A DNA stretch of 34,453 nucleotides. It comes from CAYXUG01 sp964468655. Lineage in GTDB: Bacteria > Fidelibacterota > Marinisomatia > Marinisomatales > CAYXUG01. The notes under the pieces are model-generated. The model searched no databases, was not told where the DNA came from, and saw only the letters and a program-made list of their open reading frames with translations. Both the position numbers and the translations under genes were made by a program. The number at the start of each line of letters is the position of its first letter. Position 1 is the first letter of the stretch. Of this stretch, positions 7,392 to 16,483 are shown one piece after another. The DNA is taken from the NCBI GenBank assembly GCA_964468655.1, contig CAYXUG010000015.1, positions 1-34,453 of the forward strand, read 5' to 3'.

Positions 7392-8170
7392 CTATTCTGG
7401 ATCAAATAATGGACCACAAAAAAGTTGAGGTGGAAAAGATTCAGAACAAGGTACCTTTAAAAGAACTTCAGTCTCATGTCAGGCAACATCCCTCAACTAA
7501 CTTCAAATCTGCTCTTCTTCAAAAAGGGTTTCAGGTCATCGCTGAAATAAAACGAAAATCCCCATCAGCAGGTGAGCTGTATTCCGGGACTGATGTTGTT
7601 TCTGTTGCACAATCGTTTGAACAACAGGGCGCTTGTGCTATATCTGTCTTAACGGAAACCCGGTTTTTTGGGGGAAGCATCGATTTCCTGGAGAAGGTTA
7701 AAGCAAATGTTTCAATTCCGGTTCTGCGAAAGGATTTTATTATTTCACCCTATCAGATTTATGAATCTTTCTATGCAGGAGCAGATGCCGTCCTTTTAAT
7801 AGCTGATTTACTGTCCAATGAATTGCTGGATGAACTGTTTCATTTAGCCATAGAACTTGACCTCGCGCCAATGGTGGAGATCCATTCTCAGAAAACACTT
7901 TTAAAATTAGATAATTTACCTGTCACCGTCATCGGTGTGAATGCCCGGAATCTCAAAACTATGAAAACCGATTTAGGTCAGTGTGCCCAGATGGTGAGAT
8001 CTCTCCCTGAACACTCCGTCAAAGTTGCTGAAAGCGGTATTGAAACAACGGATGATCTTCATTTTCTTTCGCAATTGGGGTATGATGCTGCCCTGGTTGG
8101 TACATCGCTCATGAAATCGGAAAATCCGGGAGAATCGCTGAAATCTCTTTTAAATGGAGTACACTCATGA
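7388..8170 (+). CDS. trpC: Indole-3-glycerol-phosphate synthase
   Basis: A TIM-barrel protein of 260 residues that closes CdRP to indole-3-glycerol phosphate. Hallmarks are IAEIKRKSPSAGE (catalytic Glu53 and Lys55), VLTETRFFGGS, VLRKDFIISPYQIYES (the catalytic Lys), GADAVLLIADLL, GVNARNLKT, AESGIETTDD and the phosphate-binding LVGTSLMKS. It is separate from TrpF rather than fused. It overlaps trpD at its start and trpF at its end by four bases each. Confidence 0.95.
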   Translation: MTILDQIMDHKKVEVEKIQNKVPLKELQSHVRQHPSTNFKSALLQKGFQVIAEIKRKSPSAGELYSGTDVVSVAQSFEQQGACAISVLTETRFFGGSIDFLEKVKANVSIPVLRKDFIISPYQIYESFYAGADAVLLIADLLSNELLDELFHLAIELDLAPMVEIHSQKTLLKLDNLPVTVIGVNARNLKTMKTDLGQCAQMVRSLPEHSVKVAESGIETTDDLHFLSQLGYDAALVGTSLMKSENPGESLKSLLNGVHS

Positions 8171-8832
8171 TTCCCGTGAAAGTCTGCGGAATAACAAATA
8201 TTGAGGATGGGAAACTTGCTGTCAATTGCGGCGCTTCAGCCATCGGATTGATTTTTCACAAAAAAAGCCCCAGATATATCCATCCGGAACAAGCGAAAAT
8301 AATCACGAGTGTACTCCCTGATTCTATCACCAAAGTTGGAGTCTTCGTAAATTCACCCATCGATTCCATCAATTCGATCATTGAAAAAACAGGGATTAGC
8401 TTTGTGCAATTGCACGGAGATGAAACACCTGAATTTTGCAGGAAAATTCCACTACCTGTCATTAAAGCAATGCAAGTAAGTGATTCTTTAGATATGGAAA
8501 AACTTTTAGATTTTGATGCCCATGCCCTGCTTCTGGACACTTACCATTCAACCCAATATGGCGGGACGGGGAATCCATTTGACTGGTCAAAACATGACTG
8601 GACAAAGCTTGATACACCTCTTATTTTGTCCGGTGGTATGACACCTGAAAATGTACTTGCCGGAATAAATGCCCTAAACCCGGTAGCGGTGGATGTAAAC
8701 AGCGGTGTTGAAACATCTCCCGGCCATAAAGACGAAAGAAAGATTGTTGCATTTTTCAATGTTTTGAATAAAACAAAAAGTGAATCCAATATTTTTAATG
8801 TAGTAACTGTGGAGGAATCGTCAATTGACTAA
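8167..8832 (+). CDS. trpF: Phosphoribosylanthranilate isomerase
   Basis: A TIM-barrel protein of 221 residues that isomerises phosphoribosylanthranilate to CdRP. The general base Cys7 in VKVCGIT and the general acid Asp124 in LLLDTYHS are in place, with FVQLHGDE, GGTGNPFDW, ILSGGMTPENV and VDVNSGVETSPGHKD. The last 20 or so residues run past the barrel and include the GGAGGAA that serves as the trpB ribosome site. The end overlaps the trpB start by eight bases. Confidence 0.94.
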   Translation: MIPVKVCGITNIEDGKLAVNCGASAIGLIFHKKSPRYIHPEQAKIITSVLPDSITKVGVFVNSPIDSINSIIEKTGISFVQLHGDETPEFCRKIPLPVIKAMQVSDSLDMEKLLDFDAHALLLDTYHSTQYGGTGNPFDWSKHDWTKLDTPLILSGGMTPENVLAGINALNPVAVDVNSGVETSPGHKDERKIVAFFNVLNKTKSESNIFNVVTVEESSID

Positions 8833-10066
8833 AATCAAACCGCTCACCCATCCCAAAAATTGGCAGGCAAACAGTTACCATTTACCAGATGACAAAGGAC
8901 ACTTTGACCAGTTCGGAGGGAAATATGTTCCTGAAACGCTGATTCCCGCCATCAATGAACTGGAAGAAGTTTATCAGAAAATAAAAGAAGATTCCAATTT
9001 TCAGGCAGAATTAAATGGACTCCTTTCAACTTACGCAGGCAGACCAACATCTCTCTATTTTGCATCCCGAATTTCTGACGAACTTGGATTCAACATTTAT
9101 TTAAAAAGAGAAGATTTGACTCACACAGGCGCTCATAAAATTAATAATGCATTAGGGCAAATCCTCCTCGCAAAGCGAATGGGCAAATCCAGAATAATCG
9201 CCGAAACCGGCGCAGGTCAGCACGGTGTCGCCACAGCAACCGTTGCAGCACAATTTGGATTGGAATGCATCGTGTATATGGGTATAGAAGATATCCACAG
9301 GCAGAATTTGAACGTATTTCGCATGGAACTGTTGGGCGCCGAAGTACGACCTGTTTCTTCCGGGAGCAAAACATTGAAAGACGCCACCAATGAAGCTATC
9401 CGCGACTGGGTCACCAATGTAGAAAATACATACTACCTCATAGGTTCGGTTGTCGGTCCCCATCCCTATCCCATGATTGTTAGAGATTTCCAATCCGTAA
9501 TCGGAAAAGAAACCAGAGAACAGTTTCAGGAACTCTCAAAAAATGGAAATCTCCCTGATGTTCTCGTAGCATGCGTCGGCGGTGGAAGCAATGCCATCGG
9601 ATTGTGGTATACTTTTCTTGAAGACGGGATCAGACTCATAGGCATAGAAGCGGCAGGGCTTGGCCTGAATTCAAAAAAACATGCCGCTACACTATCCAAA
9701 GGGTCATACGGAGTTCTTCACGGTTCAGCAAGTTACCTGCTTCAAAATGAGGATGGGCAAATTACACTCCCCCACTCTATTTCTGCAGGACTTGACTATC
9801 CGGGAGTCGGTCCGGAACACAGCTTTTTAAAATCCACAAAACGTGCTGAATTTTATACCGTCACTGATGATCGAGCAGTTGATGCTTTTAACTGGCTGTC
9901 CGAAAAAGAAGGTATTTTGCCGGCGCTGGAATCAGCCCACGCATTAGCATTTCTGAAAAATGGGGATCATCAGATATCCGAAGATGAAAATGTGGTAGTA
10001 TGCCTTTCAGGAAGAGGCGACAAGGATGTAAATACGGTGGCTGATTATTTGGGTAAGAAAATATGA
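8825..10066 (+). CDS. trpB: Tryptophan synthase beta chain
   Basis: A PLP enzyme of 413 residues that condenses indole with serine. The PLP lysine is Lys105 in HTGAHKINN, the catalytic Glu127 is in AETGAGQHG, and the phosphate loop is GGGSNAIG. It begins with DQFGGKYVPETL like ordinary TrpB1 rather than TrpB2. The start is an unusual TTG at 8825, supported by a strong GGAGGAA (8811-8817) seven bases ahead and by the lack of any ATG before the conserved N-terminus. The start lies inside trpF. Confidence 0.95.
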   Translation: MTKIKPLTHPKNWQANSYHLPDDKGHFDQFGGKYVPETLIPAINELEEVYQKIKEDSNFQAELNGLLSTYAGRPTSLYFASRISDELGFNIYLKREDLTHTGAHKINNALGQILLAKRMGKSRIIAETGAGQHGVATATVAAQFGLECIVYMGIEDIHRQNLNVFRMELLGAEVRPVSSGSKTLKDATNEAIRDWVTNVENTYYLIGSVVGPHPYPMIVRDFQSVIGKETREQFQELSKNGNLPDVLVACVGGGSNAIGLWYTFLEDGIRLIGIEAAGLGLNSKKHAATLSKGSYGVLHGSASYLLQNEDGQITLPHSISAGLDYPGVGPEHSFLKSTKRAEFYTVTDDRAVDAFNWLSEKEGILPALESAHALAFLKNGDHQISEDENVVVCLSGRGDKDVNTVADYLGKKI

Positions 10067-10120
10067 AGATCATAACCGCAAAGGGCGTAGAGAATACGCA
10101 ATGGATTTAGAGTTAATATT

Positions 10121-10888
10121 ATGAATCGAATTGAAAACATATTCCAAGACAGAAGTGAAAAGGTTATCCCCTTTATCACCGCGGGATATCCGAAGAAAGA
10201 TTCAACTGTTGATTTGGTGTTTGCGGCCGAACGCGGTGGCGCTGATATGATAGAAATCGGAATGCCATTTTCCGATCCGCTCGCGGACGGACCTATAATT
10301 CAGGCGGCAAGTCAAACTGCTCTCGAAAATGGTGTTGATCATGTCTGGATTCTCTCGCAGGTTGAATTAATAAGGAAATCTTCTGACATCCCAATAGTTC
10401 TTATGGGATACTACAATCCCATACTTCAATTTGATGTTACCGCATTTTTAACTCGGGCCAGTGACGTTGGAATAGATGGGATTATTGTACCCGACCTCCC
10501 ACTCGAAGAGTCCAATGGTTTCGTTGAAAAATGCAAACAATTCCAAATTTCACCGATTATGTTAGTGGCGCCAAATACTCCGAATATAAGGATCACACAG
10601 ATTTCTGAACTAGCCGGAGATCTGATTTATTGTGTGTCGATTCTGGGTATAACGGGAAGCGGACTGTCCGATCAATCAACGCTTTCTGATTATCTAAAGA
10701 GGGTGAAAAAATATTCAAAAACTCCATTCATTGTTGGATTTGGCATCGCAACCCGGAAAGATGTTCGATTTATTAATTCTCTTTCAGATGGTGCGGTAGT
10801 GGGTAGTTCTTTAATCCGAAAAATTCAAAATGCAGAGAACACGATAGAAACTGTAAAAAATTATATAATAGAATTGAAGGGAACATAA
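10121..10888 (+). CDS. trpA: Tryptophan synthase alpha chain
   Basis: A TIM-barrel protein of 255 residues that cleaves indole-3-glycerol phosphate and channels indole to TrpB. Catalytic Glu45 (IEIGMPFSDP) and Asp56 (ADGP) match E. coli Glu49 and Asp60. VLMGYYNPI, IVPDLPLEES and VGFGIATRKD are typical. It is separated from trpB by 54 bases, the longest gap in the operon. That gap includes a CCGCAAAGGGCGTAGAGAA stretch resembling a dispersed intergenic repeat. The stop TAA directly abuts the pheA ATG. Confidence 0.94.
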   Translation: MNRIENIFQDRSEKVIPFITAGYPKKDSTVDLVFAAERGGADMIEIGMPFSDPLADGPIIQAASQTALENGVDHVWILSQVELIRKSSDIPIVLMGYYNPILQFDVTAFLTRASDVGIDGIIVPDLPLEESNGFVEKCKQFQISPIMLVAPNTPNIRITQISELAGDLIYCVSILGITGSGLSDQSTLSDYLKRVKKYSKTPFIVGFGIATRKDVRFINSLSDGAVVGSSLIRKIQNAENTIETVKNYIIELKGT

Positions 10889-11461
10889 ATGAAGATTATT
10901 GGAATTCAAGGCGCTAAAGGAAGTTTCTGTGAAGAAGCTGCAGAGGTATTTGCAAAAAACCATGGAGTGGAAAAATATAAAATCGATTTCCTCATAAGTT
11001 CTGATGGGGTAATTACAGCTCTTGAAGATGGAAATGCTGATTATGGTGTAATCGCAATGGAAAATGCCCAGGGTGGCGTAGTAATAGAATCAGTAAATGC
11101 ACTGGCACATCACAGATGTGAAATTCTGGAAATGTTTTATATACCAATCAGCCAGAATCTATTGGTGCTTCCCGGAACTCATATTGGATATATTACGGAA
11201 GTATACTCTCACCAGCAGGCACTCAGGCAGTGCAGAAATTACCTTGCTGAGCATTTCTGGACAAGACCGCTGATAGAAACAGATGATACAGCAGCGGCAG
11301 CTCAAAGGCTACGGGATGGTTTTCTGCCTGAAACCGCAGCGGTAATTGGCAGTAAAGCCTGTGCAGAATTATATGATTTATTAATTTTAGAAGAAAATAT
11401 TCATGATTTGAAGGATAACCTTACATTGTTTCTAGGGATAAAAAGATTGGAGGAAAAATAA
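10889..11461 (+). CDS. pheA: Prephenate dehydratase, catalytic domain only
   Basis: A protein of 190 residues that covers only the PDT domain. The C-terminal ACT domain that binds Phe in most PDTs (usual length about 270-290) is missing. Family marks are IGIQGAKGSFCEEAA, YSHQQALRQC, ETDDTAAAA, AAVIGSKACAELY and DNLTLFLGI. Two motifs depart from the norm: the TRF motif is TLF (the Arg is Leu, codon TTG), and the usual ENSxxG is ENAQGG. The expected job is prephenate to phenylpyruvate with loss of water and CO2. Without ACT it cannot be inhibited by Phe in the usual way. Operon neighbours and tyrA directly after it support a place in the Phe branch; arogenate as substrate is possible. It overlaps tyrA by one base (TAATG). 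Confidence 0.82.
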   Translation: MKIIGIQGAKGSFCEEAAEVFAKNHGVEKYKIDFLISSDGVITALEDGNADYGVIAMENAQGGVVIESVNALAHHRCEILEMFYIPISQNLLVLPGTHIGYITEVYSHQQALRQCRNYLAEHFWTRPLIETDDTAAAAQRLRDGFLPETAAVIGSKACAELYDLLILEENIHDLKDNLTLFLGIKRLEEK

Positions 11462-12186
11462 TGAGTAGTATTGGATTAATTGGATTTGGAAGATTTGGGA
11501 AAATCTGGTTTGAAATGCTGTGTGATGATTTCAACATCAAGGTTTATGATCCAACTCAGCAGACAAGTGGAAATAATGTTGATTTTGCGGACATAACAAC
11601 GGTAGCACAACAAAATACTGTTTTCGTTGCAGTTCCAATACGGGACTTCAAAGACGTCATTCTCGAAATATCTCCACTCATTTCAAAAAACACAACAGTC
11701 ATTGATGTATGTTCTGTGAAAGTCTACCCTGTTACTGTTATGACTGAAGCGCTTCCTGATTCTGCCGGGATTATAGCAACACACCCTCTTTTCGGTCCCG
11801 ATTCTATTTCATCCGGTGATAATCTGAGAATTATGATGAATGAAACAAGAGACTCTATGGGTCAGTTTGAAAATTGGAAAAACTATTTTGAATCAAAATC
11901 AATTAATGTTATTGAAATGTCACCTGAAGAACACGACCGTGCTGCAGCCAAAACTCAGGGAGTTACTCACTTTATTGGAAGAGTCTTGAGAGATGTCGGT
12001 GTTGTACAAAATGAAGTTGAAACACTTGGATTCAGGGATTTGCTCGAGGTCATTGATCAAACCTGCAATGACAGTTGGGACCTGTTTACAGATCTCGAAA
12101 ATTACAATCCATACACATTTGAGATGATTAAACAGTTAGAATCATCAATTGATAAAATCAGAAGTAAAATTTTAAGGAGAGAATGA
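11461..12186 (+). CDS. tyrA: Prephenate (or arogenate) dehydrogenase, short form
   Basis: A protein of 241 residues. The Rossmann motif GLIGFGRFGKIW is at 5-16, with Asp at the end of beta 2 (VYDP), which favours NAD. The catalytic His is in THPLFGPDS, and EEHDRAAAKTQGVTHF carries the second conserved segment in the QG-THF form seen in archaeal and plant-type TyrA. The C-terminal helical region is shorter than usual and there is no ACT domain. It oxidises and decarboxylates prephenate to hydroxyphenylpyruvate, or arogenate to Tyr; substrate choice is not decidable by eye. The start is supported by GGAGGAAAA just ahead. Like PheA, it lacks a regulatory domain. Confidence 0.88.
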   Translation: MSSIGLIGFGRFGKIWFEMLCDDFNIKVYDPTQQTSGNNVDFADITTVAQQNTVFVAVPIRDFKDVILEISPLISKNTTVIDVCSVKVYPVTVMTEALPDSAGIIATHPLFGPDSISSGDNLRIMMNETRDSMGQFENWKNYFESKSINVIEMSPEEHDRAAAKTQGVTHFIGRVLRDVGVVQNEVETLGFRDLLEVIDQTCNDSWDLFTDLENYNPYTFEMIKQLESSIDKIRSKILRRE

Positions 12187-12187
12187 A

Positions 12188-13222
12188 ATGCTTGTCATAA
12201 TGAATACCATAGCGACGGATGACCAAATTGATCGAGTAAAAGAAAAGATTCATGAATTAGGATATAAGCCGCACGACATTCCAGGCAGAAACCGCCTTGC
12301 AATCGGTGTCACGGGAAACAAGGATGCTGAAGACAGAATTTATCTGGAAGGACTTCCGGGTGTACTACAGGTCATCCAAGTTTCAAAACCGTATAAACTT
12401 GCCAGTCGGGAGGTTCATCCTGAAAACTCAATCATTGATGTAAATGGTGCAAAATTTGGTGAAGGTCATGTTACCATCATTGCCGGACCATGTGCCGTGG
12501 AAAGTGAAGAACAGACCATTAGAATTGCTGAGAAAGTTGCAAAACTCGGTGCTCAAATACTTCGTGGTGGCGCTTACAAACCGAGAACATCTCCCTATTC
12601 ATTTCAGGGGTTAGGTGAAGAAGGATTGAAAATACTTGCAAAAGCGAGAGATGAAACGGGGCTCCCTGTTGTAACGGAAGCAGTAGATACCGAAAGCGCA
12701 TCACTGGTAGCCCAATATGCAGATATGATCCAGATTGGTACACGGAACATGCAAAACTTTATACTACTGAAGAAAGTAGGTGAACTTGGAAAACCAGTCC
12801 TTATGAAACGCGGGATGAGCGCAACCTTGGACGAAACATTAATGTCCGCTGAATACCTAATGGCAAGCGGATCACATTCGGTAGTCATCTGCGAGCGGGG
12901 TGTGAGAACATTCGCCAGTCACGCACGGAATACGCTTGATATCAGTGTCATACCTGCATTAAAACAGGTTAGCCATCTTCCCATCATTATTGATCCCTCA
13001 CACTCCAGCGGCCGACGGTATAGTGTACTCCCCCACTCGTTGGCTGGAATTGGAGCAGGAGCAGACGGATTAATTGTGGATGTCCATGACAGACCGGAGG
13101 AAGCTCTGTGTGATGGTCCTCAGGCAATTCTACCGAATGAATTTGCTGAACTCATGAAAATTTCCGGACAGATTTGTAATGCAATGGGAAAAACAATCGG
13201 TAACACAGGTAATTCCGGATGA
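12188..13222 (+). CDS. aroF: DAHP synthase, type I-beta with N-terminal ferredoxin-like domain
   Basis: A protein of 344 residues. It condenses PEP and erythrose 4-phosphate, the first shikimate step. Residues 1-72 form the ferredoxin-like regulatory domain known from Thermotoga maritima, where Tyr and Phe inhibit. The barrel begins near 90 with GPCAVES (metal ligand Cys102), GGAYKPRTSPYSFQG, MKRGMSATLDE and DPSHSSG (metal ligand His272). Numbering matches the Thermotoga enzyme. The third ligand, normally Glu298 in VEVH, is Asp here (VDVH), and Asp309 is kept. AGGAGA lies six bases before the ATG. There is no fused chorismate mutase. It overlaps aroA by ATGA. Confidence 0.93.
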   Translation: MLVIMNTIATDDQIDRVKEKIHELGYKPHDIPGRNRLAIGVTGNKDAEDRIYLEGLPGVLQVIQVSKPYKLASREVHPENSIIDVNGAKFGEGHVTIIAGPCAVESEEQTIRIAEKVAKLGAQILRGGAYKPRTSPYSFQGLGEEGLKILAKARDETGLPVVTEAVDTESASLVAQYADMIQIGTRNMQNFILLKKVGELGKPVLMKRGMSATLDETLMSAEYLMASGSHSVVICERGVRTFASHARNTLDISVIPALKQVSHLPIIIDPSHSSGRRYSVLPHSLAGIGAGADGLIVDVHDRPEEALCDGPQAILPNEFAELMKISGQICNAMGKTIGNTGNSG

Positions 13223-14469
13223 AAATAAAAGGGTCATTATCCTTTCCGGGAGATAAATCTATTTCCCATCGTGCTGTGCTCCTTTCATCAATTACGGATG
13301 GGGTTTGCAAAATCAAAAACCTATCAACTGGCAAGGATGTTCAATCTACTCTTTCATGTTTAAATGCCTGTGGACTAAAAAGTGTTGTTAATGAAAAGGG
13401 ACTTACTATTCATCCTGGAAATCTCGTTAATCCCAAATCTTCATTAGATTGCGGAAATTCCGGTACCACTGCTCGACTGCTCACAGGGCTTTTAGCCGGA
13501 CAGAAAATAGATGCAACCCTTGATGGAGATGATTCTCTATCTCAACGTCCTATGAACAGAATCATCACTCCACTTTCACTTATGGGCGTTGATTTTTCCA
13601 GTGAGAAAAATGGTTACCTCCCTTTCTCATATAAATCAGAATCGTTAAAGGGTATTACTTATGCACCACCCATTGCCAGCGCTCAGGTGAAATCTGCTGT
13701 CCTTCTTGCCGGACTCGGAGCTGACGGAAAAACAACTGTCATAGAAAATTCACAAACAAGAAATCATACAGAAATTATGCTCCGTCATTTAGGAGCAGGA
13801 ATTTCGACAAAAGACCAATCTATTACAATTGATCCCTTATCACACAAATTACAATCTTTTAACATGACAATCCCCGGTGATCCCTCCACCGCTGCTTTTT
13901 TCGCAACTTCTGCAGCATTAATACCAAATTCTGATTTAGTTTTGAAAAATGTGCTCGCAAACCCAACGAGAAGTGGATTTTTCGACGCACTTGATAAAAT
14001 GGCTGGAGGAATAGAGTGCATTGAAAAATGGTGGGAAAATGAGGAGGAAGTCGGCAACCTAAGAATTTTTCATCAACCGTTGATACCAATTAAAATTAGT
14101 GGAGACTCAATTCCTGGAATAATAGATGAATTGCCGATTCTCGCAGTTTTGGCAACTCAAGCTGATGGTACGACAGAAGTGAGAGACGCTGAGGAACTTC
14201 GCGTGAAGGAATCTGACAGAATTTATGCCGTATGTTCGAATCTCAAAAGGATGGGAGCAAATATTGAAGAACTGGACGATGGTTTTATTATCACCGGTCC
14301 AACTCAATTAATAGGGACTGAAATAGAAACTTTCAACGATCACAGAATTGCAATGGCTTTCACCATTGCGGGACTCATTTCGGACGGAAGGATATCATTT
14401 GACAACGAATCGTGCATGGCAATTTCCTGCCCAGAATTCACCACCATGTTTAAACAGGTTATACAATGA
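13219..14469 (+). CDS. aroA: EPSP synthase (3-phosphoshikimate 1-carboxyvinyltransferase)
   Basis: A protein of 416 residues, slightly compact for the family. It transfers enolpyruvate from PEP to shikimate 3-phosphate. Substrate-binding segments include PGDKSISHRA, DCGNSGTTARLL, LDGDDSLSQRPM, PGDPSTAAFF, DELPILAVLA, LRVKESDRI and FNDHRIAMAF, all near consensus. The segment after the first glycine loop reads GNSGTTARLL where many enzymes have GNAGTAMR; only assay can tell what this means for inhibitor response. Start and stop overlap neighbours by four bases. Confidence 0.95.
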   Translation: MKIKGSLSFPGDKSISHRAVLLSSITDGVCKIKNLSTGKDVQSTLSCLNACGLKSVVNEKGLTIHPGNLVNPKSSLDCGNSGTTARLLTGLLAGQKIDATLDGDDSLSQRPMNRIITPLSLMGVDFSSEKNGYLPFSYKSESLKGITYAPPIASAQVKSAVLLAGLGADGKTTVIENSQTRNHTEIMLRHLGAGISTKDQSITIDPLSHKLQSFNMTIPGDPSTAAFFATSAALIPNSDLVLKNVLANPTRSGFFDALDKMAGGIECIEKWWENEEEVGNLRIFHQPLIPIKISGDSIPGIIDELPILAVLATQADGTTEVRDAEELRVKESDRIYAVCSNLKRMGANIEELDDGFIITGPTQLIGTEIETFNDHRIAMAFTIAGLISDGRISFDNESCMAISCPEFTTMFKQVIQ

Positions 14470-15326
14470 AATCATTTGCAGTCATTGGAAATCCCGTTGA
14501 ACACAGTTTAAGTCCACTGCTTCATCATTGGGTTTTTGGACAACTCCATATTGATGCATCCTATTCAAAACTTCATGTCACTAAAAATCAAATACCCCAT
14601 GTCATATCCAAATTGAGAGATGGTAAACTCGATGGAATCAATATAACATTGCCTCACAAATCAGCCATTATACCTTTTCTCGATGAATTGAATATCAGGG
14701 CAAATCAAATGATGGCAGTGAATTGTCTCACAATCAACGATGAAAAACTTATGGGGTACAATACGGACTGGTTTGGGTTCAGGATGCTGTTACAGGAAAA
14801 CAATATTGACATTGATGAAAAGACCTTCTTGATATTAGGTGCCGGTGGCGTTGCAAAAAGTGTTCTTTATACATTGATCCAACTAGATGCTGGTAAAATC
14901 ACAATTTCAAATAGAACCCAGGATCACGCGGAGCAACTTATATCATCAATGCAACAGATGGCAGAAAGTACCGAACTGAAAATAATACCGCTCGAAAATA
15001 TTGAAAATCATTTGAAAAATAATACCATTGTCATCAATTGTACTTCTATTGGTTTAAAACCACTTGTTGATGCTTCACCCCTTTCTAAACATATCATACA
15101 TGGTGAGCTAATTCTCATCGATACCATCTATGCACCACTGAAAACCCGGTTTTTAAAATTCGGAGAAGAAGCTGGTGCCGCGACGATCAACGGTCTTGAT
15201 ATGTTTATTCATCAGGGGTTGGCATCCCTCGATATCTGGTTCGGGAAACCCTATTCGCAGCAGGTTGACAACTCAGCACTAAAACATTACCTTGAGGACA
15301 AAATTATGAATGAAAATAAATCATGA
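14466..15326 (+). CDS. aroE: Shikimate dehydrogenase
   Basis: A protein of 286 residues that reduces 3-dehydroshikimate with NADPH. The shikimate site has GNPVEHSLSP, Lys65 (NITLPHK) and Asp101 (GYNTDWFGF), the catalytic pair. The nucleotide domain shows LGAGGVAKS followed by SNRTQ, where the Arg fits NADP preference. INCTSIGL and NGLDMFIHQG close the family set. ATGA overlap with aroA, and a four-base overlap with aroC at the end. Confidence 0.95.
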   Translation: MKSFAVIGNPVEHSLSPLLHHWVFGQLHIDASYSKLHVTKNQIPHVISKLRDGKLDGINITLPHKSAIIPFLDELNIRANQMMAVNCLTINDEKLMGYNTDWFGFRMLLQENNIDIDEKTFLILGAGGVAKSVLYTLIQLDAGKITISNRTQDHAEQLISSMQQMAESTELKIIPLENIENHLKNNTIVINCTSIGLKPLVDASPLSKHIIHGELILIDTIYAPLKTRFLKFGEEAGAATINGLDMFIHQGLASLDIWFGKPYSQQVDNSALKHYLEDKIMNENKS

Positions 15327-16483
15327 TGCAAAAATTAGAATTCCTTACAGCAGGCGAATCTCATGGTAAAGGACTACTGGGAATTCTCGATGGGATTCCA
15401 TCTGGACTTGAGATTTCTGAAGATTACATCGAATTCCATCTTTCGCGACGGCAAAAGGGTCATGGAAGAGGGAAGCGAATGCAAATTGAAAAGGACCGAG
15501 CCGAAATCTATTGCGGTGTGCGGTTCGGAAAAACAATCGGCGCCCCTGTTGGATTGATTCTGCCAAACAAGGATTGGGAAAACTGGAAATTGAAAATGTC
15601 CGTTGAACCAACTGAAAATGAAATTAAAAAAGTCACCCTTCCCCGCCCCGGGCATGCGGACCTTGCAGGAATTCAGAAATACAATTTTGACGACATCCGG
15701 AATGTGTTGGAACGTGCATCCGCCCGTGAAACCGCCATGAGAGTTGCACTTGCCTCAGTTTGCCGTAAACTACTGAAAGAGATAGGAATTGAAGTAGGTA
15801 GCAGGGTCGTTCAAATCCACGATGTTAAAGACACATCTCCAATCCCTGATGGTTTGAATCCTGATAAAATGAACGAATCGGCAGACAAATCATGTGTCCG
15901 GTGTCTTGATGAAATAATCAGCGAAGAAATGGTTAAGGTCATTGATAAAGCACAATCAGCTGGCGATTCTGTAGGCGGAATATTTGAAGTCGTTGCAACG
16001 GGACTCCCTTACGGCCTGGGAAGTCACAGCCATTGGGATAAAAAAATTCATGCACGAATTGCGGAATCAATAATGTCCGTAAATGCATTCAAGGGAATTG
16101 AAATTGGAATGGGATTTGAACAGGCAGAACGTTTTGGAAGTGAAGTCCATGATGAAATTGGTTGGGATGGAAAGAAATTTATTCGCTATTCAAACAATGC
16201 AGGAGGGATTGAAGGCGGAATGTCAAATGCACAACCCATCGTTGTTCGTGCCGTAATGAAGCCAATTCCCACTCTCATAAAACCATTGAAATCTGTTGAT
16301 ATTAAAACAAAGGCAGCAAAAGACGCTCATAAGGAGCGTACCGATTCGTGTGCAGTCCCCGCTGCATCCATCGTGGCGGAAAGTATGCTATGTTTTGTCC
16401 TCGCTGATGCGCTACTTGAAAAATTTGGCGGCGATACAGTGGAACAACTAATAAAGCACATAGATGCCACAGGAAAGTATTAA
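15323..16483 (+). CDS. aroC: Chorismate synthase
   Basis: A protein of 386 residues that makes chorismate from EPSP with reduced FMN. Signatures are TAGESHGKGLLGILDGIPSG, RRQKGHGRGKRM, RPGHADLAGIQKY, ERASARETAMRVA (with RxSARET) and SNNAGGIEGGMSNAQ. Length and motifs fit the monofunctional bacterial type, which needs a separate flavin reductase. Its last 20 bases overlap the aroK start, a longer overlap than elsewhere in the operon. Confidence 0.95.
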   Translation: MMQKLEFLTAGESHGKGLLGILDGIPSGLEISEDYIEFHLSRRQKGHGRGKRMQIEKDRAEIYCGVRFGKTIGAPVGLILPNKDWENWKLKMSVEPTENEIKKVTLPRPGHADLAGIQKYNFDDIRNVLERASARETAMRVALASVCRKLLKEIGIEVGSRVVQIHDVKDTSPIPDGLNPDKMNESADKSCVRCLDEIISEEMVKVIDKAQSAGDSVGGIFEVVATGLPYGLGSHSHWDKKIHARIAESIMSVNAFKGIEIGMGFEQAERFGSEVHDEIGWDGKKFIRYSNNAGGIEGGMSNAQPIVVRAVMKPIPTLIKPLKSVDIKTKAAKDAHKERTDSCAVPAASIVAESMLCFVLADALLEKFGGDTVEQLIKHIDATGKY

